A DNA stretch of 64,000 bases from Pseudomonas alkylphenolica (GTDB taxonomy: Bacteria; Pseudomonadota; Gammaproteobacteria; Pseudomonadales; Pseudomonadaceae): contig NZ_QJRG01000050.1 of the NCBI RefSeq assembly GCF_004025535.1, positions 115,589 to 179,588 of the forward strand, in the 5' to 3' direction. This document shows positions 17,113 through 25,613 of the stretch, piece after piece. The notes below the pieces were generated by a model. It saw only the letters and a list, made by a program, of their open reading frames with translations. It had not been told where the DNA came from and searched no databases. The position numbers and the translations under genes are program-made. Positions within the stretch are counted from its first letter, which is position 1. Each line of letters opens with the position of its first letter.

Positions 17113-18189
17113 TTAAGAGGACTGGCGAAGCTGCTCGATGATCTTGCGGGCGCGATTGGCGCCCACGTCGACATGGATATCCACCATCGGCTTGCTGCCG
17201 AACGCGAGCATGTTCTTGTACTGGGCTTCGATAACGACCTTGTCTTCATCGAAGGTCATTACCGTCTGCTCCACGACCTTGGCCTTGGTTTCTTGCGGAT
17301 TGCTCTTCGGGTTGGTCGCCATGCTCCAGAAGTAGTGGCAGGTGGTTTCGGTTTCCGGCGTGACACCATGGAAGCCACGCATGTGAAACCCGTCCCGTTG
17401 CGGATCATCGAGCGACACGGTGTTGGCGTCTGCCGCACCGGTCCAGATGCGCAGGTGGGTGACGTGGAATTCGATTTCCTGCCAGCGATCGACCTTTCCC
17501 TTGAAGGGGTAGGCTGCCGTGTAGGTGGGCGGCGGCACGGAGTCCGGCATGTGACGCGTGACCTTCACCGTGGTGTCATCGCTGTCGACCTGCATGTGGG
17601 CGTTCATGTGAATGCTGGCATTGCCGCCGATGGTGCGCAGGTGCACATAGCCCAGGTGGCTCAGGTCCAGGAGGTTGTCATGGATGAGCTGATAGGGGGC
17701 GTCGTAGTGGTAGACGTCACCTTCGAACAGGTAGTCGGCATCGCTGTGGAAGGCATAGGCAGGCGGTTCGCCCGTGGGCGCCTGCTGATCCGCACTGCCG
17801 AACCAGATCCAGATGATCTGGTCGCGCTCACGAACGTGGTACGCAGGTACCTTGGCCTTTGAAGGAATCTTGGCCTGGCCGGGCACTTCCATGCATTGCC
17901 CGGCGGCGTTGAACAACAGGCCGTGATAACCACAGCGCACGCCGTGCGCCTCAAGCGTGCCGTGTGACAACGGCAGGGCGCGGTGGCAGCAGCGATCTTC
18001 AAGGGCCGCCGGCTGGCCATCGGCGGTGCGGAACAGTACGACGGGTTTACCGAGCAAGGTCCTACCCAGCGGTTTGTCTTGCAGTTCCCAGGCAAAGCCT
18101 GCGACGTACCATTGATTGAGTGGAAACAGTGGCAGCGCTGCAGGCGCTCCCACCTCATAGGCCAGCGCCTGGCCGTGCGATGTACTCAT
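17113..18189 (-). CDS. Rieske-type aromatic oxygenase, VanA-like oxygenase subunit
   Basis: A 358-aa protein. The N-terminal Rieske site is CCH...CGYH (near residues 58 and 77), and the mononuclear iron site is in LLDLSHLGYVH (two His, with Asp nearby). Size and sequence type match the vanillate O-demethylase/toluene-sulfonate oxygenase group, which demethylates or hydroxylates substituted aromatics. The ATG at 18189 is preferred because GGAG lies at a proper distance, whereas the ATG four codons earlier overlaps that site. The reductase gene ends 36 bp upstream on the same strand, making a two-component system. An imperfect Crc-type motif GACAACAACA is in the leader. Confidence 0.87.
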   Translation of the reverse strand: MSTSHGQALAYEVGAPAALPLFPLNQWYVAGFAWELQDKPLGRTLLGKPVVLFRTADGQPAALEDRCCHRALPLSHGTLEAHGVRCGYHGLLFNAAGQCMEVPGQAKIPSKAKVPAYHVRERDQIIWIWFGSADQQAPTGEPPAYAFHSDADYLFEGDVYHYDAPYQLIHDNLLDLSHLGYVHLRTIGGNASIHMNAHMQVDSDDTTVKVTRHMPDSVPPPTYTAAYPFKGKVDRWQEIEFHVTHLRIWTGAADANTVSLDDPQRDGFHMRGFHGVTPETETTCHYFWSMATNPKSNPQETKAKVVEQTVMTFDEDKVVIEAQYKNMLAFGSKPMVDIHVDVGANRARKIIEQLRQSS

Positions 18190-18225
18190 GGTGATCTCCA
18201 TCTGTCGGGTGTGTTGTTGTCGGGG

Positions 18226-19179
18226 TTACAGGTCCAGCACCAGGCGCGCACTGCGCGCGCGGGAGCAGCACGGGGTGAATCGGTCGTTGCGGGCATGCTC
18301 TGCGGCGGTCATGAATTGGTCGCGGTGATCGGGTTCACCCGTCAGCACCGGGGTGATGCAGGCCCCGCAGATGCCTTGCTCACAGGAGCTTTCGATGGCC
18401 ACGTCGTGCTCAAGCAGCACCTCCAGGGCAGACTTTTGCGCCGGCACCTGGATCACTCGACCCGAGCGGGACAGCTCGATTTCGAACGGCTGATCGCCCT
18501 CCAGCACCTGCGACGGGGCTGCAAAGTCTTCCCGGTGCAGCTGCGGGTCACGCCAGCCGCACGCCTTGGCGGTGGCAAGAATGTGCGACATGAAGCCGGA
18601 CGGGCCGCAGACATACAGCTGGTCGCCGAGTGCCGGGCGGGCGAGGACCTGCGCGGCATCCAGGCGTTGTTCAGCCGGGCCGTTGTCGACATGAACGTGA
18701 ACATGGGCGGCGAAGGGGGCCTGGCTCAGCACGCCGAGAAATGCCAGCCGTTCCGTAGCCCGGCCGCAGTAGTGCAGCTCGAACGGCTTGTTCGCTGCGA
18801 TCAGGGTATGGGCCATGGCCAGAATCGGCGTGATGCCGATGCCGCCGGCAAACAGGACATAACGTTCGCCCGACAGGTCCAGGTCAAAGAGGTTGCGCGG
18901 GTTGCCGATGGTCAGCGTCGAACCCACGGCAATATCGGCATGCATGCGCCGCGAGCCGCCGCGAGACGCCGGCTCTTCGAGCACCGCTATCAGGTAGCGC
19001 CCGCGTTCGTCAGGGGCGTTGCACAGTGAATACTGGCGGGTAAAGCCGGGTGCGACCTGCACGTCGACATGTGCGCCTGCGGTGAAAGCAGGCAGTTCGG
19101 CGGCATTGGCAGCCATCAGTTCGAAGCTGCAGACACCGGCGGCTTCAACGGTTTTTCGGGAAACATAAACTTCGAGCAT
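18226..19179 (-). CDS. VanB-like oxygenase reductase (FMN, NAD and [2Fe-2S] domains)
   Basis: A 317-aa protein of the phthalate-dioxygenase-reductase type. It has an N-terminal flavin-binding barrel with RQYSLCNAP, an NAD domain with LFAGGIGITPILAMA and YVCGPSGFM, and a C-terminal plant-type ferredoxin domain with ligands in CEQGICGACIT and a last Cys in the RFTPCCSRA region. It supplies electrons from NAD(P)H to the VanA-like oxygenase encoded directly downstream. The gene diverges from the MarR gene, and its leader contains a tiny ORF and a hairpin. Confidence 0.9.
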   Translation of the reverse strand: MLEVYVSRKTVEAAGVCSFELMAANAAELPAFTAGAHVDVQVAPGFTRQYSLCNAPDERGRYLIAVLEEPASRGGSRRMHADIAVGSTLTIGNPRNLFDLDLSGERYVLFAGGIGITPILAMAHTLIAANKPFELHYCGRATERLAFLGVLSQAPFAAHVHVHVDNGPAEQRLDAAQVLARPALGDQLYVCGPSGFMSHILATAKACGWRDPQLHREDFAAPSQVLEGDQPFEIELSRSGRVIQVPAQKSALEVLLEHDVAIESSCEQGICGACITPVLTGEPDHRDQFMTAAEHARNDRFTPCCSRARSARLVLDL

Positions 19180-19229
19180 GAGCGTAACCCCACCGCGGAT
19201 GAGCAGTGTTTGAAAACGAGTGGACGTTG

Positions 19230-19246
19230 GGCCGCTAGCAGCGGCC
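19230..19246 (-). promoter_or_regulatory. Leader hairpin upstream of the reductase gene
   Basis: GGCCGCT-AGC-AGCGGCC forms a perfect 7-bp stem in the untranslated leader, about 50 nt before the reductase start and 20 nt after a 10-codon ORF. Confidence 0.4.
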
Positions 19247-19266
19247 AGGCGGACGAACGGGGGTGA

Positions 19267-19299
19267 TCAGGAAGGCGGGGGCAGGAACAGGCGAGTCAT
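19267..19299 (-). CDS. 10-codon leader ORF (MTRLFLPPPS)
   Basis: A minimal ORF with an AGAGG ribosome binding site lies in the leader of the reductase/oxygenase operon, followed by a stem-loop. The run of three prolines before the end could cause ribosome pausing. An ACAACAATAAAAA stretch resembling a Crc motif is just upstream. Such a short ORF can arise by chance. Confidence 0.25.
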   Translation of the reverse strand: MTRLFLPPPS

Positions 19300-19385
19300 G
19301 GCACGGTACCTCTGAGTTTTTATTGTTGTACGGCGCGCTTATGATGCAGGCGCGCAGTCGTTGCGTGATTCTTATCCTAAGCATT

Positions 19386-19405
19386 TTAGTTGCGGTGTCA
19401 ACTAA
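19386..19405. promoter_or_regulatory. Palindromic operator, probably for the MarR regulator
   Basis: TTAGTTG-CGGTGT-CAACTAA is a perfect 7-bp dyad with a 6-bp spacer, 28 bp before the MarR start codon and inside the 254-bp divergent spacer with the reductase operon. Size and AT-rich half-sites are typical for MarR dimers, and overlap with both promoters would allow repression of both directions. Confidence 0.6.
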
Positions 19406-19433
19406 TTCAATCGACGTTCAGGAACCGCTCGTC

Positions 19434-19907
19434 ATGACCCCATCAACACCCCTCAATCTGGACCGCTACGTTCCTGCGTTGCTGACCTTTCTCACCAACA
19501 AGATGTCGAGCGGTGCGTCGGCGTGCTATCGCAAGCATTTCGGGATCGGCATCGTTGAATGGCGGGTGCTGGCGTTGCTTGCGGTGGAAGACCACATCAA
19601 TGCCAACCGCATGGTGCAGGTGATCGGCCTGGACAAAAGTGCCGTTAGCCGGGCACTGCAACTGCTTGAGCGTGATGGTCATGTTTCAACGCAGGTGGAT
19701 GCCAAGGATGCGCGCCGCTACACCGTGACCCTGACACCCTCAGGGCGCACGCTGCATGACCAGGTGCTGGAGATAGCCCTCAAGCGCGAGCAATTGCTGC
19801 TGGCTGCCTTGAGCGAAGATGAAGTCGATACGCTGATCGGCTTCCTGCACCGTATGAGCGGTCAGCTGGACGCCGTGAACGCGGTGGAGCCGGAGCCGCG
19901 CGGCTAG
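19434..19907 (+). CDS. MarR family transcriptional regulator
   Basis: A 157-aa winged-helix protein with recognition region MVQVIGLDKSAVSRALQLLERDGHV and wing DAKDARRYTVTLTPSGRTL, the classic MarR pattern. The frame stays open upstream, but the ATG at 19434 gives the standard family length and has GGAA in front. It diverges from the VanB/VanA-like operon, so it likely represses that operon until an aromatic ligand binds. Its stop codon TAG overlaps the TAG of the convergent XRE gene in a shared CTAG. Confidence 0.88.
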   Translation: MTPSTPLNLDRYVPALLTFLTNKMSSGASACYRKHFGIGIVEWRVLALLAVEDHINANRMVQVIGLDKSAVSRALQLLERDGHVSTQVDAKDARRYTVTLTPSGRTLHDQVLEIALKREQLLLAALSEDEVDTLIGFLHRMSGQLDAVNAVEPEPRG

Positions 19908-20758
19908 CCCTGAGCCGCCGCGTACTGCGCATACGCCGCCGTCATCACCTGCCAGGTGTGCGCATCGGCGGGGATCAGGTGTTCGATGCGCAGCGACGCC
20001 ACGCTGATGTCCAGCGGCATGCCGAATGTCGTAAATGTGGACAGAAACCTCAATTCCCCTTGGCGGGCGCGGACCCGGGTCAGCACCACAGGCGTTGGCG
20101 CCGTCTCCAGCGGCAGATGGGGCGGGCAGGGCAGTTCGCCTAGCAGGCGAGCCAGGTCGGGACTGCTGGCAGCCTCGCGGGTAGCGCGCTGCCAGGCAAT
20201 CGCACGGATCTCTTCGGCATTGACCAGATGATCACCCAGGCCACCAGGGCGTAGCAGGGTGTCGAGCAGGTTGAGGCCGGACCCGCTTCCAGCCGGTACC
20301 CCGGCCATGTCAAAAAGCAGGCCGGCGCTGGCATTGGCGGCAGTGATGTCCCAGTTGCTGGCAATCACAATCGCCGGCGCCGGGTTGTTGGCCAGCAGAA
20401 TGTGCCCGATGGCGCCATGCACCATTGCCATGGCCGGTGCATCGGGCGCGGACGCCATGTAACGGGGTGCATACCCCGCCGCCAGGAATACCTCGTTGCA
20501 ACCTTCCAACGGTACGTCGAGGGCGGATAACAGCGCATGCAGCGTGCTGGGACTTGCCTTGGCGCGTCCCGTCTCGATGCAGCTCAGGTGGCGCTGGGAT
20601 ACACCGGCGATGAGCGAAAGGTCGAGCTGGCTAAGCCGGGCCTGATGGCGAAGACGGCGAAGATGCTCCCCGGCGGATGCGCTGGCACCTGTAAGCGTGG
20701 CGTGGAACGTGTGTTGGCGCATGGGTGAACTCTGACTGTCCCTGTGTGAAGCGTCCAT
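19904..20758 (-). CDS. XRE family regulator with MmyB-like ligand-binding domain
   Basis: A 284-aa protein. An N-terminal Cro/CI-type HTH (EHLRRLRHQARLSQLDLSLIAGVSQRHLSCIETGRAKAS) is followed by a MmyB-like sensor domain of about 170 residues (SNWDITAANASAGLLFDMAG, LRIEHLIPADAHTW). Proteins of this type respond to fatty acids or other small hydrophobic ligands. An internal ATG at 20722 is a possible alternative start, as the ribosome binding site evidence is weak for both. It diverges from the DUF2834 gene (69 bp) and may regulate it. Confidence 0.85.
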   Translation of the reverse strand: MDASHRDSQSSPMRQHTFHATLTGASASAGEHLRRLRHQARLSQLDLSLIAGVSQRHLSCIETGRAKASPSTLHALLSALDVPLEGCNEVFLAAGYAPRYMASAPDAPAMAMVHGAIGHILLANNPAPAIVIASNWDITAANASAGLLFDMAGVPAGSGSGLNLLDTLLRPGGLGDHLVNAEEIRAIAWQRATREAASSPDLARLLGELPCPPHLPLETAPTPVVLTRVRARQGELRFLSTFTTFGMPLDISVASLRIEHLIPADAHTWQVMTAAYAQYAAAQG

Positions 20759-20827
20759 GACCTTTCAGGTCATTGAGCGGCGATCCACTCTATCACTACT
20801 GTACAGCGGTCACTCACCAAGGAGCGG

Positions 20828-21154
20828 ATGATGAAAACCCACTGGATTGCACTGCTGCCGTTGCTGGCTTTTTCGCTGTACACCGGCTGGACGCTGTTTA
20901 CAGCCGATCAGTCGCTGATTGCCTTCGGACTGGAACTGATGTCGCGGCAGGACACCGCACAAGTGGTCATCGATCTGTACCTGATGGCGGCGCTTGCCTG
21001 CCTCTGGATGCTGCAGGATGCCCGGTCGCGGGGCGTTACAACGCTCAGTGTGCTGCCTTACCTGCTGGTTACAGTTGTCTTCGTCTCTATCGGCCCACTT
21101 CTGTATCTGGTGGTCAGAGGCCTACGCAGCAGCGCAGGGAATAAGCAGCGCTGA
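20828..21154 (+). CDS. DUF2834 small membrane protein
   Basis: A 108-aa protein with about three TM segments (WIALLPLLAFSLYTGWTLF, VVIDLYLMAALACLWML, LPYLLVTVVFVSIGPLLYLVV) and the DUF2834-type loop DARSRG. The function of the family is unknown. AAGGAGCGG precedes a tandem ATGATG, so the second ATG is also possible. It is monocistronic, with its own promoter region shared with the XRE gene and a good terminator 19 bp after the stop. Confidence 0.8.
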   Translation: MMKTHWIALLPLLAFSLYTGWTLFTADQSLIAFGLELMSRQDTAQVVIDLYLMAALACLWMLQDARSRGVTTLSVLPYLLVTVVFVSIGPLLYLVVRGLRSSAGNKQR

Positions 21155-21172
21155 AATCATTCGTGCATTTCA

Positions 21173-21195
21173 AGCCCGCCAACGCGGGCTTTTTA
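21173..21195 (+). terminator. Rho-independent terminator after the DUF2834 gene
   Basis: AGCCCGC-CAAC-GCGGGCT is followed by TTTTATT, a stem with T tract on the plus strand. Confidence 0.85.
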
Positions 21196-21270
21196 TTGAA
21201 ATAAAATTCAATACGCGATGATTTGTTATTGAAGATATTTTCAGTAATGCCTAATATCGGCCGCAGCCTG

Positions 21271-21282
21271 ACAAGAACAAAA
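21271..21282 (+). promoter_or_regulatory. Candidate Crc/Hfq CA motif before the ALDH gene
   Basis: ACAAGAACAAAA contains AAGAACAA, just upstream of the AGGTG ribosome binding site and 13 nt before the GTG start. Confidence 0.5.
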
Positions 21283-21294
21283 CGAGGTGTTGCC

Positions 21295-22791
21295 GTGCCA
21301 GAATTGAAAGACAGGGCCTACTGGCTCGAAAAAGCGCAGTCGCTGCGCATTGAAGGACGGGCATTTGTTGAGGGGCGCTATGTCGATGCGCAAAGCGCTG
21401 CGACCTTCAACGCCTACAGCCCGGTTGACGGTTCGCTGCTGGCGCCTGTCGCCCTGTGTGCCAGCGCCGACGTCGACCTGGCGGTGGCTGCCGCCCGCCG
21501 CAGCTTCGAGGCCGGCGTCTGGTCGCAGCTGGCGGCCCGCGAGCGCAAGGCGGTGTTGCTGAAGTGGGCGGCGTTGCTGGAAGCCCACAGCGATGAACTG
21601 GCAGTGCTGGAGTCGCTGGACAGCGGCAAACCCATCGCCGACACCACGGGCGGCGACCTGCCGGGCACGATCTACTGCCTGCGCTGGTTCGCTGAACTGA
21701 TCGACAAGGTGCACGGCGAAGTCCCGGCGACCGACCCACAGTTCTTCGGCACCGTCACTGCGCAGCCCATGGGCGTGGTGGCTGCGGTGGTGCCGTGGAA
21801 CTATCCGCTGTTGATGGCCGCCTGGAAATTTGCCCCGGCCCTGGCCGCCGGCAACAGCGTGGTGCTCAAACCGTCGGAAAAAACCCCGCTCAGCGTCTTG
21901 CGCGTTGCCGCCCTGGCGGTGGAGGCGGGTCTTCCTGCAGGTGTGTTCAACGTGGTCACCGGTGATGGTGCCGTCGGCCGCGACCTGAGCCTGCATGGCG
22001 ATGTCGACTGCATTGCCTTCACCGGCTCGGGAAAGGTCGGGCGGGAAATCGCCCGGAATGCTGCTGCCTCCAACCTCAAACGGGTCTGGCTGGAGCTGGG
22101 GGGCAAATCAGCCAATATCGTCATGGCCGATTGCCCGGACATTACCCAGGCTGCGCGCTCGGCCGCTGCCGCGATTTTTGCCAACATGGGCCAGGTCTGC
22201 AGTGCCGGGTCGCGCCTGTTGGTGCAGCGCTCTGTTGCCGAACCGTTGCTGCGCGAGTTGCTCGTCGCTGCCGACGCCTACCAGCCGGGGCACCCGTTGG
22301 ACCCTGACAGCGTCACCGGCGCCATCATCGATGGCGTGCAGTTCGAGCGCGTTTTGCATTACATCGACATCGGCAAGCAGGAAGCGCAACTGCTCAAGGG
22401 CGGACAGCCGCTGGCGCTGGAAGCGTCCGGTGCCTACCTGGAACCGACGATTTTTCTCGCCGAGGATTCATCGGCACGCATCGCCAACGAAGAAATCTTC
22501 GGCCCGGTGCTGGTGGTGATTCCGTTCGACACCCTTGAAGACGCCATCGCCATTGCCAACCAGACCGAATTCGGCCTGGCCGCGGCGGTGTGGTCATCCG
22601 ATCTCAAGACGATCCATATCGCTACCCGCCAGCTCAAGGCCGGCACCGTCTGGGTCAATTGCTATGACGAGCTGGTGGACATGAACTTCCCGTTCGGTGG
22701 CTTCAAGGAGTCCGGCAACGGCCGGGACAATTCGGTACATGCCTTGAGCAAATACACCGAATTGAAATCAACCATCATGCGCTGCGCTTAA
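21295..22791 (+). CDS. Aldehyde dehydrogenase family protein
   Basis: A 498-aa NAD(P)-dependent aldehyde dehydrogenase with catalytic Glu in LELGGKSAN (near 267) and catalytic Cys in GQVCSAGSR (near 302). The N-terminal oligomerisation region and C-terminal FPFGGFKESGNGRDNS are complete. The sequence style is that of the PuuC/betaine-aldehyde group acting on amino or hydroxy aldehydes. I use the GTG at 21295 (AGGTG upstream). An open extension to 21223 is not supported by family length. It is followed by an Fe-dependent alcohol dehydrogenase (9 bp) and a permease, suggesting oxidation of an imported amine or alcohol. Confidence 0.88.
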   Translation: MPELKDRAYWLEKAQSLRIEGRAFVEGRYVDAQSAATFNAYSPVDGSLLAPVALCASADVDLAVAAARRSFEAGVWSQLAARERKAVLLKWAALLEAHSDELAVLESLDSGKPIADTTGGDLPGTIYCLRWFAELIDKVHGEVPATDPQFFGTVTAQPMGVVAAVVPWNYPLLMAAWKFAPALAAGNSVVLKPSEKTPLSVLRVAALAVEAGLPAGVFNVVTGDGAVGRDLSLHGDVDCIAFTGSGKVGREIARNAAASNLKRVWLELGGKSANIVMADCPDITQAARSAAAAIFANMGQVCSAGSRLLVQRSVAEPLLRELLVAADAYQPGHPLDPDSVTGAIIDGVQFERVLHYIDIGKQEAQLLKGGQPLALEASGAYLEPTIFLAEDSSARIANEEIFGPVLVVIPFDTLEDAIAIANQTEFGLAAAVWSSDLKTIHIATRQLKAGTVWVNCYDELVDMNFPFGGFKESGNGRDNSVHALSKYTELKSTIMRCA

Positions 22792-22800
22792 GGTGAACCC

Positions 22801-23985
22801 GTGGAAAACAATCTTTCAGCATTGAACCCGCAGAAGTGGACCGTTCCGGTGCCGATGGAATACGGCCCGGGCGTGCGCAACCAGCTCGCTGCCCTGTGCC
22901 GGGAATTCAACATTTCCCGGCCGATGATCATCACCGACCAGGGTTCGTTGAACCTGCCTTTCGTTGGCGAAATTCAGCGTAGCCTGACTGAGGCTGGCCT
23001 TACCTGTGGCCTGTACGGTGGTATCGAGCCGAATCCGACCGATGTGTCGGTGATGGCCGGTGCGGCGGCGTACCAGGCATGGGAAGCCGACGGCATCATC
23101 GCCCTGGGCGGCGGCAGTGGTCTTGATGGCGGTAAAGCGGTTGCCCTGATTGCCCGCCAGCAGCGTTGCGAGCTGTGGGCGTTCGATTTCGACAAACCGG
23201 TGCCTGCCGGTTTCAGTGCCGCAGACTTCCCGCCGGTGATCACCATTCCGACCACCGCCGGTACCGGTGCCGAGACCGAAAGCACGGCGATGCTCACCGA
23301 CACCGGGCGCGGCATCAAAGGCTGTGTCTGGCACCCTCACGCGCGGCCATCCGCGGTCATCCTTGACCCCGAGTTGACGCAAAGCCTGCCGGCCAACCTC
23401 ACCGCCTGGACCGGTTGCGATGCGATCATTCATGCTCTGGAGGCCTACTTCGTACCGAGCTTCAATCCGCTCAGCGACGGTGCTGCCTTGCAGGCCCTGA
23501 ACCTGCTGTGGAGCTCGATCGACACCGCCGTGGTGCACGGCCGGGACCTGGAGGCGCGGGGCAAGATGCTCATCGGTTCGTGCCTGGCCGGGGTGGCCTT
23601 CCTCAAGGGCCTGGGCCTGGTGCATGCGCTCAGCCACATGGTCGGGGCGACCTACAACACCCACCATGGCCTGACCAACGCGGTCATTCTGCCGGTGGTG
23701 TTGCGATTCAATGAAGCGGATATCACCCCACGACTCAAGCCCGTTGCGCAGGCACTGGAGTTGCCCGACGCCCGCTTCGAGACCTTCTACAACGCCGTGT
23801 GCGCCATGCTCGACCGCCTCGACATTCCCAAGTCTCTGGCTGCCCTGGGGGTCAAACACGCTGATATCGGCGAAATTGCCCGCAAATCCGTGGGTGATCC
23901 CGCACGCCTGACCAACCCGCGGGACAGTTCGCTGGAGCAATTGGAGGCGCTGTTGGCCCAGGCCATCGAGCGCGCTCGCGACTGA
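22801..23985 (+). CDS. Iron-containing alcohol dehydrogenase
   Basis: A 394-aa group III alcohol dehydrogenase. The NAD-binding region reads ALGGGSGLDGGKAVAL, TIPTTAGTGAETE follows, and the metal ligands lie in GCDAIIHALEAY and LVHALSHMVGATYNTHHGLTNA (Asp and three His). The start is GTG, with AAGGTG 5 nt before. It is coupled to the ALDH gene (9-bp gap), so the pair may carry out alcohol to aldehyde to acid oxidation. The particular substrate is not evident. The NCS1 permease downstream points to a nitrogen-containing compound (inference). Confidence 0.9.
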   Translation: MENNLSALNPQKWTVPVPMEYGPGVRNQLAALCREFNISRPMIITDQGSLNLPFVGEIQRSLTEAGLTCGLYGGIEPNPTDVSVMAGAAAYQAWEADGIIALGGGSGLDGGKAVALIARQQRCELWAFDFDKPVPAGFSAADFPPVITIPTTAGTGAETESTAMLTDTGRGIKGCVWHPHARPSAVILDPELTQSLPANLTAWTGCDAIIHALEAYFVPSFNPLSDGAALQALNLLWSSIDTAVVHGRDLEARGKMLIGSCLAGVAFLKGLGLVHALSHMVGATYNTHHGLTNAVILPVVLRFNEADITPRLKPVAQALELPDARFETFYNAVCAMLDRLDIPKSLAALGVKHADIGEIARKSVGDPARLTNPRDSSLEQLEALLAQAIERARD

Positions 23986-24050
23986 TCGCCTGAACCACGC
24001 TTCGCGTTTTTCGCCGTGCAACCAAACCAATAAAAAAAGGTGCAACCGCC

Positions 24051-25496
24051 ATGTCTGCGTCTAGCCAAACGGCGTCCAAGGGACGTCTGAACCTTGAAAC
24101 ACGCTCCATCGATTACGTCCCGCTTGCAGAACGTCACGGCAAGGCCTGGCATTTGTGGCCGATCTGGTTTTGCGGGGAAGCGCACCTGACCACCCTGGCG
24201 GTGGGCATCATCGGCGTCGGCATGGGTGCCAACCTGTTCTGGTCGGCGCTGGCGATCTTCCTGGGCTGCGCCTTCGGCACGCTGTTCATGGCCGGCCACT
24301 CGACTCAGGGCCCGCAAATGGGGCTGCCGCAGCTAATCCAGTCGCGCCCGCAGTTTGGCTACCTGGGCGCGCTGCTGGTGTATGTGGTGGCGATCGCCAC
24401 CTATGTCGGCTACAACGCCTTCAACCAGTTGCTGGTCGGGCAAACCCTGCATGAGTTGTTCGATGTGCCGGAAAACGGCTCGGCGATTGCCTTCTCGTTG
24501 CTGGCGATCATCATGGCGATTGCCGGCTACAACACCTTCCACAAGGTGCAACGCTTGCTGGCCTTCGTGTTGATTGCGGTGATGCTGGTGTTCACCATCG
24601 GCCTGTTCTTCTTTGTCCAACTACCGCCAGAGCAACTGAGCGTATCCGGCTTCAAGGCCACGCCGTTCCTGGCGCAGTTCTTTGTGGCGGCGGCGTATCA
24701 GCTGAGCTGGGCGATCTACGTGTCCGACTATTCCCGCTACCTGCCTGCCAACGTCAGCGTGCGCTCGTCGTTCTGGTGGACCTACCTGGGCGCGATGATC
24801 GGCGGGGTGTGGATGATGCTGATCGGTGCTCTGGCGGCGGCATTGAGCCCGGGGCAGAATCTTGCCAAAGGCCTGGTGATGCTCGGCAACACGCTGTTCA
24901 GCGGCTTCGGTGAGTTCCTGCTGATTCTCGCCGTGCTCAGCCTGGTGACCAGTGCTGCGCAGAACTTCTACGGCGCGTCGATTACCCTGCTTAGCATTGC
25001 CGATACGATCAAAAGCCAGACCTCGACCTTGCTCAAGCGCATCGTATCGATGCTGCTGGTGGGCGGCACGGCAATCGGCATCGCCATGACCGCCTCCGAT
25101 AACTTCGTGAAGGACTTCGGCGACTTCCTGGCGATCCTGCTGTACTTGTTCACGCCGTGGACGGCGATCAACCTCGTGGACTTCTACAAAGTGCGCCACG
25201 GCAAGTTCTCGATCACCGAGATCTTCAAGCCCAACGGCATCTACGGTCGCTGGAACTGGCGCGGGATCGGTGCCTACGTGGCAGGCTTCGTGGCCATGCT
25301 GCCGTTCTCCAGCACCGGGTTGTACACCGGTTATGTGACCACCTTGCTCGATGGCGCAGACATCAGCATGCTGGTGGGCCTGGTGGTCTCGGCAGTGGTG
25401 TACGGCTGGCTGTGCCGTTCGCAGAACATCCAGGCCGAACTGTCGCGAATCGACGAACTGGACAAGCACCTGGAAAGTGGTCTGCAAGCCGGTTGA
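24051..25496 (+). CDS. Purine-cytosine permease-like NCS1 transporter
   Basis: A 481-aa, about 12-TM protein. After an N-terminal region with RSIDYVPLAERHGKAW, TM1 carries the NCS1 pattern WPIWFCGEAHLTTLAVGIIGV, and GPQMGLPQLIQSRPQFGYLGA is the conserved cytoplasmic motif of this family. NCS1 carriers import nucleobases, allantoin, hydantoins or thiamine precursors with H+ or Na+. It ends the ALDH/ADH group, and a strong terminator follows. A looser A-rich stretch (AACCAATAAAAAAAGG) covers its ribosome binding site and might also be a Crc target. Confidence 0.88.
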   Translation: MSASSQTASKGRLNLETRSIDYVPLAERHGKAWHLWPIWFCGEAHLTTLAVGIIGVGMGANLFWSALAIFLGCAFGTLFMAGHSTQGPQMGLPQLIQSRPQFGYLGALLVYVVAIATYVGYNAFNQLLVGQTLHELFDVPENGSAIAFSLLAIIMAIAGYNTFHKVQRLLAFVLIAVMLVFTIGLFFFVQLPPEQLSVSGFKATPFLAQFFVAAAYQLSWAIYVSDYSRYLPANVSVRSSFWWTYLGAMIGGVWMMLIGALAAALSPGQNLAKGLVMLGNTLFSGFGEFLLILAVLSLVTSAAQNFYGASITLLSIADTIKSQTSTLLKRIVSMLLVGGTAIGIAMTASDNFVKDFGDFLAILLYLFTPWTAINLVDFYKVRHGKFSITEIFKPNGIYGRWNWRGIGAYVAGFVAMLPFSSTGLYTGYVTTLLDGADISMLVGLVVSAVVYGWLCRSQNIQAELSRIDELDKHLESGLQAG

Positions 25497-25510
25497 TCGC
25501 AGCTTCAGTC

Positions 25511-25545
25511 AACTCACCGCCTGTAACGGGCGGTGAGTTTATTTG
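25511..25545 (+). terminator. Rho-independent terminator after the NCS1 permease gene
   Basis: A perfect 11-bp stem, AACTCACCGCC with GGCGGTGAGTT, has a 7-nt loop and continues into TTATTTG. It separates the catabolic group from the TetR gene. Confidence 0.85.
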
Positions 25546-25613
25546 CTGTTGCTCAGGCGCCAAAAGTTGCTAGATTGGCGCCTCGTTTCGCGTACCTACA
25601 AGGTTGTTGATGG

